From Anaerostipes caccae L1-92 (GTDB taxonomy: Bacteria > Bacillota > Clostridia > Lachnospirales > Lachnospiraceae): DNA of 64,000 nt. The position numbers and the translations under genes were made by a program. Positions 50,200-58,454 of this stretch are shown here, piece after piece (position 1 is the first letter of the stretch; each line of letters starts with the position of its first letter). Under the pieces are notes generated by a model. The model had not been told where the DNA came from. It made no database searches and was given only the letters and a program-made list of their open reading frames with translations. The stretch is from the NCBI RefSeq assembly GCF_014467075.1, contig NZ_AP023027.1, positions 3,041,501 to 3,105,500 of the forward strand, given 5' to 3'.

Positions 50200-50670
50200 T
50201 CACTCTTCCTTATCTAAAAGTTTTTGCAGATCTTCTGCCGAGGCATCCATCTTGCTGGAAACTTCTTCCATAGTAAGTCCCGAATCCAGAAAACGGGTAA
50301 TTACCATTTTCATTGACTCTCCCACTTCGATGAGATGCCCGTCCGGATCATAAAACCTGATGACACGCTGTCCCCAGCTGTGCTCAATCACATCTCCCAA
50401 ATGCTCAGCATCCGGATAAGTTTTCAGTTTTTTCAAGAATCCATCGAAGTCCTCTTCTTCAAAGCAGATCTCGATGTTATTTGTTTTTTTCAGAACTGCC
50501 TCTTTTGGTATGTTCACCAGCCAGTCAAAGTCCTGCTGCAGTGCAAGTCCGCAAGTAAAGGATATATTGATGCCATAATCCTGGTAAAGCTCCAATCCGA
50601 ATAAATTCTCATAAAACTTTCTGGATTTCTTAATGTCCGATACGGATAAGACGGTACATATATATCTCAT
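50200..50670 (-). CDS. VOC family protein
   Basis: A 156-residue protein with two beta-alpha-beta-beta-beta repeats of the glyoxalase/bleomycin-resistance fold (SVSDIKKSRKFYENLFGLEL; VIRFYDPDGHLIEVGES). The C-terminal helix (residues 118-156) is an extra. The substrate is unknown. Its ATG overlaps the stop of the FAD-dehydrogenase gene (ATGA), so the two are co-translated. Confidence 0.8.
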   Translation of the reverse strand: MRYICTVLSVSDIKKSRKFYENLFGLELYQDYGINISFTCGLALQQDFDWLVNIPKEAVLKKTNNIEICFEEEDFDGFLKKLKTYPDAEHLGDVIEHSWGQRVIRFYDPDGHLIEVGESMKMVITRFLDSGLTMEEVSSKMDASAEDLQKLLDKEE

Positions 50671-52085
50671 ATAGATACTCCTTTCGCAGTTAAAATACTC
50701 CTGGCTGCGCTCAGCCCGTTAGCCGATGCCTGCTGAAGGCCCCTTGTGACTGAGGCTCCGTCACCGATTGCCCGAAGGCCTTTGATGTTGGTTTCAAACG
50801 CCTGGTCTGTGACGACTTTATTGGAATAAAATTTCACTTCCACTCCATAGAGCAGCGTTTCATCACTGGCCATCCCCGGCGTCACCTGATCCAGTGCATA
50901 GATCATCTCTTCAATCGCTTTCATAATTCTGTAAGGAAATACCAATGACAGATCCCCCGGCACCGCATCCCTTAACGTCGGCGTGATGTTGTTTCTGAGA
51001 AGGCGTTCCTCTGTCGTTCTGCGTCCCCGGACAAAATCTCCGAACCTCTGGACAAGGATCTTTCCGTCGCAGAGCATATTGCTGAGCTGCGCGATATGTT
51101 TTCCATACTGGATGGGCTCTTTAAACGGCTTCGTAAAATTTTTCGATACAAGAATTGCAAAATTAGTATTCTTTGTCTTATATTTTTCTGCCTTATATGC
51201 ATGGCCGTTTACTACTGCAAGTCCGTCCTCATAATATTCTGTGGCCACTTCTCCTGAAGGGTTGGTACAGAACACGCGGACTTTATCGTCAAAGGTCGGC
51301 GTATAATATACCAGCTTTGCCTCGTACAGGCTCTTGTTCAGTTCTTCCATGATTTCATCCCGAACCTCCACTCTGACGCCTACGTCTACGGTTCCCACCT
51401 CAGTCGCAATCTCGTGTTCCCGGCACAGGTTGCTGAGCCATTCAGATCCTTCCCTGCCCACGGCGGCAACAACTTCCTCTGCATAGAATGTCTCTCCTTT
51501 ATCGGTGACCACACCCCTCACCCGTCCTTTTGCAGTCAGAATATTATCAACCATGGTGTTAAATTCCATCCTGACCCCCACGCCAAGCAGGTGCTCCTGA
51601 AGCCTTTGGTATATCTTATATCCCTCTTCCGTGCCAAGATGCCGAATCGGACACTCGATTAATTTCAGATTGGCTTTAATTGCCTTTTTTCTGATCCTTG
51701 CAATTTCTTTTTCTTCATTCAATCCATACACTTTTGTGTCCGCTCCAAATTTCAAATAGATCTGGTCCGATTCTTTCAGAAGCTGCTCTGTTTCTTCGTA
51801 TCCAAGGATCTGCGGCAGATTTCCGCCCACATCCGGAGAGAGGGAAAGCTTTCCGTCAGAAAAAGCTCCTGCACCTGCAAATCCGGTCGTAATGGAACAT
51901 GGCTTACAGCCCACACACACTTTTGTTTTCCTTTTGGGACAGGACCGGTCTTCAATCCTTCTTCCCTTCTCTATCATTAAGATCTTTAAATCCGCTTTCT
52001 TTTGTGAGAGTTCATACGCACAGAAAATCCCCGAAGGCCCTGCTCCTATAATAATGACGTCAAATTTATTTTCCACAATATACAC
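50667..52085 (-). CDS. FAD-dependent dehydrogenase
   Basis: A 472-residue flavoprotein with the dinucleotide motif VIIIGAGPSGIFCAYELS, CPKRKTKVCVGCKPCS and the C-terminal GDGASVTRGLQQASANG, matching a conserved clostridial family of uncharacterised FAD-dependent dehydrogenases. The Cys cluster (CVGCKPC) may bind a metal or be redox active. The GTG at 52085 follows AGGAAAGGGT closely; a GTG at 52076 is the alternative. Confidence 0.8.
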   Translation of the reverse strand: MYIVENKFDVIIIGAGPSGIFCAYELSQKKADLKILMIEKGRRIEDRSCPKRKTKVCVGCKPCSITTGFAGAGAFSDGKLSLSPDVGGNLPQILGYEETEQLLKESDQIYLKFGADTKVYGLNEEKEIARIRKKAIKANLKLIECPIRHLGTEEGYKIYQRLQEHLLGVGVRMEFNTMVDNILTAKGRVRGVVTDKGETFYAEEVVAAVGREGSEWLSNLCREHEIATEVGTVDVGVRVEVRDEIMEELNKSLYEAKLVYYTPTFDDKVRVFCTNPSGEVATEYYEDGLAVVNGHAYKAEKYKTKNTNFAILVSKNFTKPFKEPIQYGKHIAQLSNMLCDGKILVQRFGDFVRGRRTTEERLLRNNITPTLRDAVPGDLSLVFPYRIMKAIEEMIYALDQVTPGMASDETLLYGVEVKFYSNKVVTDQAFETNIKGLRAIGDGASVTRGLQQASANGLSAARSILTAKGVSI

Positions 52086-52163
52086 ACCCTTTCCTGTATT
52101 TTTCCACTGTTGTTAAACATAAAATACAGACTTATTGTAACATAGGATCAGGATAAATAACAA

Positions 52164-52204
52164 AGAAAGCTGTCTCCCCAATGAAAAGGAACACAGCTTT
52201 TTTG
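52164..52204 (-). terminator. Terminator after the second mtlD-like gene
   Basis: AAAGCTGT and ACAGCTTT arms; the minus-strand 3' side continues CTTTGTT. Confidence 0.55.
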
Positions 52205-52219
52205 CCAAAATTATTCTTC

Positions 52220-53374
52220 TTATTTTATCAGTCCTCTGTCTTTCAGAGCTTCATATTCTTCCACTACTTTTCTCAGAATAGGGCTGTCTTTTTCAAGTTT
52301 CGTATATTTATGCACAGTCTCTTCGATCCCCAATTCTTTGATTTCCTCCTGAAGCTTTACCGCATTTTCATCCTCTGGCTCCGTATATCCAAAGCCGGCT
52401 GCCATACCTTTTGCAATCGCTTCATAAGGGAGACCATGTTTAAGGCACCTCTGTGCAGCTCCGGTAAGCCTGTCTCCTCTGGAAAGTTTTCTTATCGGAT
52501 CAAATGCTACTCTGTAGATGGAATCCGGAATCTCTCCCATCGGCGTCGGAAGATTTTCCAAATGATCCAGCTCCTCTTTTGTAATATCGTATTCTTCCAT
52601 GATCATATCGAGAATCTCTTTATGCGCCTGATAAATAATGCCGGCAATCTCCTCATCTTTTTCGGCATCCGGTATCGTTTTATAACCTTTCAGATAACCC
52701 CAGAAAGCAGTTGACGCATGAGGTCCATTGATTGCAAACACTTTTAAATCCTTCAGAGTTTCTATCTGGTCATTCAGTTCCAGCCATTCAACATCGCTGA
52801 AATCATTATATACAGGAGTCTGAATCAGAAGCGAAGCAACCGCCATCGTCACTATCTCAGTGGCATAGTGAGTCTGTGCATCTGTTCCTCTCCGGATAAT
52901 AGAATCTCTGACTGCTACATTCGTATCAAACCACGCTTTCACATCATCCGGGAGTTTTTCCTTAAAACTTTCTATAATTTCCGGGATCAGATAATTTTTG
53001 TTTGTCACACAGATAGCGGTCAGCTTTTTCTCAGGCTGCTTTTTATAAAACTCAGTGAAACACTTAGATAAATAATGTCCTGCTTCCCTAAAATCTTTTG
53101 GATAAAGCGGCAGCATAATAACATCCGTATTCAAAAACGCATCCATGCAGGAATAATTTTCATCACAGACATAAGCCTCATACCCTGAGACAGTCCGGTT
53201 CTCAATAGAATCTACCCTGTGGACTTCCACGTGATAACTCCCTGTCCTCTTTAGTTCCTCGACCACCCTCGGATCCTTGTCTAAAAAAGCGATTTTCCAT
53301 CCGGCATTATCGAATGTTTCTCCAAAAAATCCTTTTCCAAGGCGTCCTGCTCCTACAATCATAACCTGTTTCAT
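52220..53374 (-). CDS. Second MtlD-like polyol phosphate dehydrogenase
   Basis: A 384-residue member of the mannitol dehydrogenase family: MIVGAGRLGKGFFGETFDNA for NAD binding and VTNKNYLIPE, VRDSIIRRG, FAINGPHASTAFWGYLKGYK around the active site. It diverges strongly from MtlD encoded 1.3 kb upstream, where the motif reads GAGKIGRGF and the active-site block TINCGHAWSGYIGKLMGYE. It may oxidise another hexitol or pentitol phosphate. It lies downstream of a terminator without a visible promoter, so it depends on readthrough. Confidence 0.8.
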   Translation of the reverse strand: MKQVMIVGAGRLGKGFFGETFDNAGWKIAFLDKDPRVVEELKRTGSYHVEVHRVDSIENRTVSGYEAYVCDENYSCMDAFLNTDVIMLPLYPKDFREAGHYLSKCFTEFYKKQPEKKLTAICVTNKNYLIPEIIESFKEKLPDDVKAWFDTNVAVRDSIIRRGTDAQTHYATEIVTMAVASLLIQTPVYNDFSDVEWLELNDQIETLKDLKVFAINGPHASTAFWGYLKGYKTIPDAEKDEEIAGIIYQAHKEILDMIMEEYDITKEELDHLENLPTPMGEIPDSIYRVAFDPIRKLSRGDRLTGAAQRCLKHGLPYEAIAKGMAAGFGYTEPEDENAVKLQEEIKELGIEETVHKYTKLEKDSPILRKVVEEYEALKDRGLIK

Positions 53375-53422
53375 AGTCTGAAATTCCTCCCTACTGTCAT
53401 GTCTTCTGGTATTGTGTTATAT

Positions 53423-53450
53423 AAAAGGGGCTCCGGAAAGAGCCCCTTTT
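53423..53450 (-). terminator. Terminator after the hexuloisomerase gene
   Basis: AAAAGGGGCTC and GAGCCCCTTTT, 11 perfect pairs around CGGAAA; strong, inside the operon. Confidence 0.85.
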
Positions 53451-53465
53451 ATATCATATTTGTTA

Positions 53466-54026
53466 TTACTCCATATTTGCATGTCTTGCAAACAGATCGT
53501 CATCTGACTGACTTGTAATCCTCATCAGATCCATAACCATACAGTCATATGTAATCCAGCTTAACTGCTCGAATCCGGAACCGGCAGCCTGAACAGTTCC
53601 CGCACCCTCATGATTGTCACACTTCTTCGTAACTCCCGGAAGAGTGATTACCGCATCTGCCATAGATCCGATCGTGTTCTCAGGGAACATTGTAATGGTC
53701 GCTACCTTTGCTCCCTGGCTCTTTGCCTTTTTGGCATTAGACACAAGGCTCGCGGTATTTCCGGAACCGGAACCGACGATCAGCAGATCTCCTGCCTGAA
53801 TCGACGGTGTGGTCGGCTCGCCAACAAAGTATACGGTATACCCAAGATGCATCAGACGATTAGAAAATCCTCTGGCAGCAAATCCGGAACGTCCCGCACC
53901 GCTTATAAAGATTCTTTTTGCCTCTGTGATCAGTTTTTCCACTGCCTCGATCTGTTCATTATCTACTTCTTTTGCGTTGTCGGTTAATTCTCCGAGAATC
54001 GCCATCATATTTTTACATTCTGTCAT
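53466..54026 (-). CDS. hxlB: 6-phospho-3-hexuloisomerase
   Basis: A 186-residue SIS-domain protein: RIFISGAGRSGFAARGFSNRLMHLG, VGEPTTPSIQAGDLLIVGSGSG. This is the HxlB/PHI pattern; the enzyme interconverts D-arabino-3-hexulose 6-phosphate and fructose 6-phosphate. It follows hxlA by 29 bases. Start at 54026 by TGGAGGG. Together with HPS it forms the ribulose monophosphate couple, unusual inside a mannitol operon. Confidence 0.85.
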   Translation of the reverse strand: MTECKNMMAILGELTDNAKEVDNEQIEAVEKLITEAKRIFISGAGRSGFAARGFSNRLMHLGYTVYFVGEPTTPSIQAGDLLIVGSGSGNTASLVSNAKKAKSQGAKVATITMFPENTIGSMADAVITLPGVTKKCDNHEGAGTVQAAGSGFEQLSWITYDCMVMDLMRITSQSDDDLFARHANME

Positions 54027-54055
54027 AATCTTTCCCTCCAGTCTCAATTTGTGGT

Positions 54056-54682
54056 TTAAAGCATCGCGTCTTTGATCGCTTTTGCTTCCGCAACCGGATC
54101 TTCTGCATGTCCGATCGCAGATCCTACAATAATAATCTCCGGTTTTAAGGCAACATATTTATCGATGGTCTTACTGTTAATACCTCCGGCCACAGCGATC
54201 TGAGCCTTCTTTGCATGTTCTGTCATAACCTGAAGATCCTGGATCGGCTCTCTGCCTGCTGCCTGCTGGTCAGCCCCTGTATGAACTGCCAGGATGTCAA
54301 CTCCGATTTCTTCCATCTTTGCAATTCTAGTCGGAAGATCTTCCACACAGATCATATCCACAACGAGTTTTCTGTCATAGTCTCTTGCCGCTTTTAAAGC
54401 GCCTTCAATGGTCAGGTTATCAGAAACACCCAGGATTGTAGCATAAGCAGCACCTGCCTCATAGGCATAGCTTGCTTCCAGATATCCGCCGTCCATGATC
54501 TTTAAATCGGCCAGGATCTCTTTGTCCGGGAAGAAACGGTGGAATTCACGCACACCCCTCATTCCTTCGTCCATAACGAAAGGAGTTCCCACTTCGATAA
54601 TATCGACATGCTCCGCAACCTTGTCAGCGAAACGCAGTGCATCTACAAGGTTCATTTCATCTAAAGCTAACTGTAATTTCAT
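54056..54682 (-). CDS. hxlA: 3-hexulose-6-phosphate synthase
   Basis: A 208-residue barrel of the OMP decarboxylase superfamily: LQLALDEMN, IIEVGTPFV, LADLKIMDGGYLEA, VHTGADQQAAGR, VAGGIN. These are the HPS signatures; the related 3-keto-L-gulonate-6-phosphate decarboxylases differ around the DLK-x-x-D loop (ADAG). HPS joins formaldehyde to ribulose 5-phosphate or, in reverse, releases both. It starts one base after mtlD. Confidence 0.85.
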   Translation of the reverse strand: MKLQLALDEMNLVDALRFADKVAEHVDIIEVGTPFVMDEGMRGVREFHRFFPDKEILADLKIMDGGYLEASYAYEAGAAYATILGVSDNLTIEGALKAARDYDRKLVVDMICVEDLPTRIAKMEEIGVDILAVHTGADQQAAGREPIQDLQVMTEHAKKAQIAVAGGINSKTIDKYVALKPEIIIVGSAIGHAEDPVAEAKAIKDAML

Positions 54683-54683
54683 A

Positions 54684-55838
54684 TTATTTTCCTTCCTTTA
54701 ATTCGTTGTAATCTTTGACGATCTCATCAAACATCCTGGTTCCCGCTTCAATACCTGTAAAATGAGTCACTGCATCTTCAATGCCGTTGTCAGCCACATA
54801 CTGCATCATCTCAACAGACTGCTCATCCTCTTTGACGTCGAACAGGAATGTCGCTGCAATACCTCTCAGGAGAAGTGTATTTTTGAGTCCCCTCTCCTCA
54901 CATTGTACAGCCGGTCCTACCAGACGGTCATTCGGTGCAAGCTTTCTGATCGGCGCCCTGGAGATACGTGTGATCGTGTCTTTGATACCAGGAGTACAAA
55001 AACGGTTTAATGCAAACGTAATGTAGTCTTCCATTTCCTTCTCGGTAAATCCGTGTTTTGCAACCATCAGAGCCGCAACTTCTCTCATGACTTCTCTTGT
55101 CATTTCAATGTTTTCCGGCACCGCGAAGTAATCCTGGATGATCTCATATCCCATCAATTTTCCGATATAACCGGACCATGCGTGTCCGCAGTTGATTGTA
55201 TAAAGTTTTCTCTCCAGGAACTTCTGAAGATTATCGGTATATTCTGCTCCGGCAATCGGAAGTTTCTCTGGGTCTACCAGCTTATTCACTTCCACTGCCA
55301 GCTCGTGATCTTTTCCGATGTCAATTCCGTCTCTGCCGTCTTTGTCGGTACCGAATACCATACGGTCTACTGCCGTATTCGGGAATGCCGCTGCTTTTAG
55401 GAAGTCATCCTCAGAAGCAATTTCAGTTTTGACAAGTTCCTTTAAGAGCAGATCTCCGTTGAACAATGCGTTCTCACAAGGAATTACATTGACTCTTTCT
55501 TTGCCTGCTTCCAATCTGGCTTTCAGCCCTTTTGCGAGAGTACCTGCAATTTTAGGGAAATTGTCTGCCAGCACTGCCGTAGTGACTACGTCTGCTTCCA
55601 CGATTGCCTCCACGACTTTGTCTTCTTCTGTGATCGGAGAGAGAGCGGAAACCTTGTCGATTTCTTTTCTCCTGTAATCCTCCTCGATCACGTATAAGTA
55701 GTAGTTATGGTATTTGTTCAGTTCCTCGTTGACTTTCTCATTTACGTCCACGAATACGATTTCATATCCTGTATCATGCAGCAAGTCTGCGATGAACCCG
55801 CGGCCGATCTTGCCAGCCCCAAAGTGTACTGCTTTCAT
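54684..55838 (-). CDS. mtlD: Mannitol-1-phosphate 5-dehydrogenase
   Basis: A 384-residue protein with the MtlD start MKAVHFGAGKIGRGFIADLL, IPCENALFNGD, FPNTAVDRMVFG and INCGHAWSGYIGKLMG. It oxidises mannitol 1-phosphate from the PTS to fructose 6-phosphate with NAD. CGGAGGG before the ATG at 55838 sets the start. It belongs to the run mtlA-mtlR-mtlF-mtlD-hxlA-hxlB. Confidence 0.95.
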   Translation of the reverse strand: MKAVHFGAGKIGRGFIADLLHDTGYEIVFVDVNEKVNEELNKYHNYYLYVIEEDYRRKEIDKVSALSPITEEDKVVEAIVEADVVTTAVLADNFPKIAGTLAKGLKARLEAGKERVNVIPCENALFNGDLLLKELVKTEIASEDDFLKAAAFPNTAVDRMVFGTDKDGRDGIDIGKDHELAVEVNKLVDPEKLPIAGAEYTDNLQKFLERKLYTINCGHAWSGYIGKLMGYEIIQDYFAVPENIEMTREVMREVAALMVAKHGFTEKEMEDYITFALNRFCTPGIKDTITRISRAPIRKLAPNDRLVGPAVQCEERGLKNTLLLRGIAATFLFDVKEDEQSVEMMQYVADNGIEDAVTHFTGIEAGTRMFDEIVKDYNELKEGK

Positions 55839-55857
55839 TTTATTCCCTCCGTCTGTT

Positions 55858-56301
55858 TTAGCGGACCACATCTTTAAATACATTCAGTATTTCTTCTTTG
55901 GTCTTTGCATTTCTAAGTTTTTCTACGTTGTCAAGATCTGAGCATGCCACTGCGATATCTCCTAAAATCTCAATATGCTCATTGTTCTTACCTGCAATTC
56001 CAATGATGACATTTGCAGTTTTTCCTTCATAGTCTACGCCCTCAGGAACCTGGATAAAGGAAATTCCTGAAGCCATAATCCTTTCTTCGGATTTTACGAT
56101 GCCGTGCGGAATCGCAATGTGATTGCCGATGTAGGTAGAGACCACTTCTTCCCTCTTCAGCATATCATCTATATATTCTTCTTTTACGTAACCATTGTCT
56201 GCAAGGATCTGTCCCGCAGCCCGGATAGCCTCTTCCTTCGTAGCAAAGGATGCGTTCAATCTGATGTTGTCTTCGTTAAAAATACTCTTCTTATCTGCCA
56301 T
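55858..56301 (-). CDS. mtlF: PTS mannitol EIIA
   Basis: A 147-residue EIIA of the mannitol class with active His66 in GNHIAIPHG and VIIGIAGKNNEHIEIL. It passes phosphate from HPr to the EIIB domain of MtlA. TAGGAGG precedes the ATG at 56301. It lies between the regulator and dehydrogenase genes. Confidence 0.93.
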   Translation of the reverse strand: MADKKSIFNEDNIRLNASFATKEEAIRAAGQILADNGYVKEEYIDDMLKREEVVSTYIGNHIAIPHGIVKSEERIMASGISFIQVPEGVDYEGKTANVIIGIAGKNNEHIEILGDIAVACSDLDNVEKLRNAKTKEEILNVFKDVVR

Positions 56302-56312
56302 AATGAAACCTC

Positions 56313-58391
56313 CTAAATTGATTCTCCTATATAATGTCTGAACCTGTGTCCAAAGCATTGCCTGATTTCTTCTTCGTCGCCCTTCTCTATTAACTTCATG
56401 ACATCCCGGTCTTCGATGATCAATTCAGTAATATATCGCAGAAACATCTGCTGTACTTCTTCCATTTCCGTTGGATAGAAGAAAAATATAATGTTACTGA
56501 CCGCATCACCCTCCTGAGGATCGACCATTCGTTTCTCTTTTAAATGGTAGACGAAAAGAAGCGGTTTTTTTATTTTCTTTAAATAACACTCAAAGTAACT
56601 GATTTCCGTCGTCGGTATGGTAAAACGGCATTCATTTCCATGCCGGATCACATAATTCTTAATCTCCTGTTCACCGATAAAGATTCCGGCTTCCCAGATC
56701 GTGTGTTCCAAATTTGAAAATAAGTGGTTTTCATCCTTCAGATTATTAATTTCATACACATGGAATTCAGCCAATAAGTCTACTGCCCACGTAGTTAATT
56801 GTTTTAACTGTTTTAAAGATACAATACTGTTGCTGCTTTCTAACTCCGCCGCCTTTCTTTCCTGTTCCTCAATCTTCCTTAAAGTCTGATGCTTATGCCT
56901 TCTAATTTTTTCTTTTACAATCTCCAGCTCATTATCGTTCAGGAGCGGAGAAACTTTCAGATACTCCCTGTCTTTTAAATACAGCGGGATGGTTGACAGG
57001 ATCAAGTCATAATCGTTTAAGTCTTCTTCTCCCAGCCCTACCAAAGATACAATCTTTCTTACATAAATCTCGGGTATCTCCCTCTCCAGACGGCTGGCCA
57101 GCATCTTGGAAGATCCCATACCGCTGGAACATACCACCAGCACCCGGAATGTCTTCTTTGTAATGTTGTCCAATGATACCGCAAAATATAATACCAGATA
57201 CCCTATCTCATCATCCGGAAAATAATCATCCGGAAATACTTTTCTGACCGTATCTTTTATAATGGAAAACAGCTGCGAATAATCTTTTTCAATGTCGCGG
57301 ATAATTGGATTCGAGATACTCATTCCGCTCCTTGTCCGCACCAGGGCTTTATCGATATGCGTCAGCAGTCCGTCCATAAGCTTTGTATCCTGGCTCAGAG
57401 TAATGCCCATACGCCCTTCCACCAGTTCTACAAACTCTTCAATCTTTGGCTTGAGCACAAAATTTTTGACAAACACATTTTCATTGTTCCTTTTTCCGAC
57501 ACTGATATCCATAACCCACAGAAGATATTCTTTTTCTGCCTCGTCCAGGGAAATGGAATATTTCTTTTCCAGCATCCGGATCAATGCGGCGACAACCTTC
57601 TTCTGGTTCTTGTCCACTTGTTCCACAGTAAAATCTGTACTGTATTTCCTGTTTCCGATCTTGTGTCTGCGGATCAGCAGTGACACCAGCATGACTAATT
57701 CTGCATAGTTCTGGTCAAGTATCTGATAATTTTTTTGGATCAGTTTATGGCTGATATCTCTTAATATTTTTTCACATGTCTGAAACAGGTCCATATAACC
57801 ATATTCATCCAGCTTCTGCATAAAAGGATGAAACTGCCTGACATTCCCTGCAAGCCAGTGTACGATCACATCCACATCTGTGTTTTTCATGATGATATTG
57901 ACCATCAGATGATCCCTCGCCACCTGCTCACCGCTCAGGCAGATTCCATCTCCCTTTTTTGAGATTAATTTAATATTGTACTCCGGAAGAATTTTCTCAA
58001 TCTTTTTCAGATCATTCCTGATTGTCGGGAGGGATGTACCCATATCGATTGCCAATGCTTCTGTCTTCATGAAGTCATCCTGATGAAGCAGTTCTAAGAG
58101 AACCAAATACATTCGTTCCTTAGGGTCTACTACCTGGAGTTTTTTATGTTCCCCTAATTCTGTCTGGAGTTTCTGAATAGGTTCAGGCAGACCGACAGCC
58201 CAGATTCCTTTTTTACTCACCGTTTCCAACGTAATCTGATACTGCCTTAACACTTCTGTCACCTCAGGGATTTCCCGGTATACGGTCCTCTCTGAGACAT
58301 TCATCTTGTTGGCAATATCTTTCATGGTTACGAAACCACGGCTGCTTAAGACAATCTGTATGATATCTTTTACACGATTAGACATCAGCAT
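56313..58391 (-). CDS. mtlR: MtlR-type PRD transcriptional activator
   Basis: A 692-residue BglG/MtlR family activator: N-terminal HTH_11 and Mga-like helix-turn-helix (GFVTMKDIANKMNVSERTVY), two PTS regulation domains (about 190-410), an EIIB-like domain with VLVVCSSGMGSSKML, and a C-terminal EIIA-like domain. In the EIIA-like part the usual PH of the active site is replaced (RFTIPTTEIS), so phosphorylation there is unlikely. It should activate the mtl operon when mannitol flows and HPr phosphate is free. Confidence 0.9.
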   Translation of the reverse strand: MLMSNRVKDIIQIVLSSRGFVTMKDIANKMNVSERTVYREIPEVTEVLRQYQITLETVSKKGIWAVGLPEPIQKLQTELGEHKKLQVVDPKERMYLVLLELLHQDDFMKTEALAIDMGTSLPTIRNDLKKIEKILPEYNIKLISKKGDGICLSGEQVARDHLMVNIIMKNTDVDVIVHWLAGNVRQFHPFMQKLDEYGYMDLFQTCEKILRDISHKLIQKNYQILDQNYAELVMLVSLLIRRHKIGNRKYSTDFTVEQVDKNQKKVVAALIRMLEKKYSISLDEAEKEYLLWVMDISVGKRNNENVFVKNFVLKPKIEEFVELVEGRMGITLSQDTKLMDGLLTHIDKALVRTRSGMSISNPIIRDIEKDYSQLFSIIKDTVRKVFPDDYFPDDEIGYLVLYFAVSLDNITKKTFRVLVVCSSGMGSSKMLASRLEREIPEIYVRKIVSLVGLGEEDLNDYDLILSTIPLYLKDREYLKVSPLLNDNELEIVKEKIRRHKHQTLRKIEEQERKAAELESSNSIVSLKQLKQLTTWAVDLLAEFHVYEINNLKDENHLFSNLEHTIWEAGIFIGEQEIKNYVIRHGNECRFTIPTTEISYFECYLKKIKKPLLFVYHLKEKRMVDPQEGDAVSNIIFFFYPTEMEEVQQMFLRYITELIIEDRDVMKLIEKGDEEEIRQCFGHRFRHYIGESI

Positions 58392-58416
58392 AATTTTGCA
58401 GCTCCTTTACTTAGAA

Positions 58417-58444
58417 GGCGCCATAATTCTTCAATTATGGCGCC
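58417..58444 (-). promoter_or_regulatory. Perfect intercistronic hairpin mtlA-mtlR
   Basis: GGCGCCATAATT, loop of four, AATTATGGCGCC: 12 perfect pairs 10 bases after the mtlA stop, without a U tract. It fits an mRNA-end stabiliser that lets mtlA be expressed above mtlR. Confidence 0.75.
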
Positions 58445-58454
58445 GCAGTCTGAC

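Noticed and set aside
54056..54682. 3-keto-L-gulonate-6-phosphate decarboxylase (UlaD) instead of HPS
   Set aside because: The DLKIMDGG and VHTGADQQAAGR blocks fit HPS better, and an HxlB homolog follows directly.
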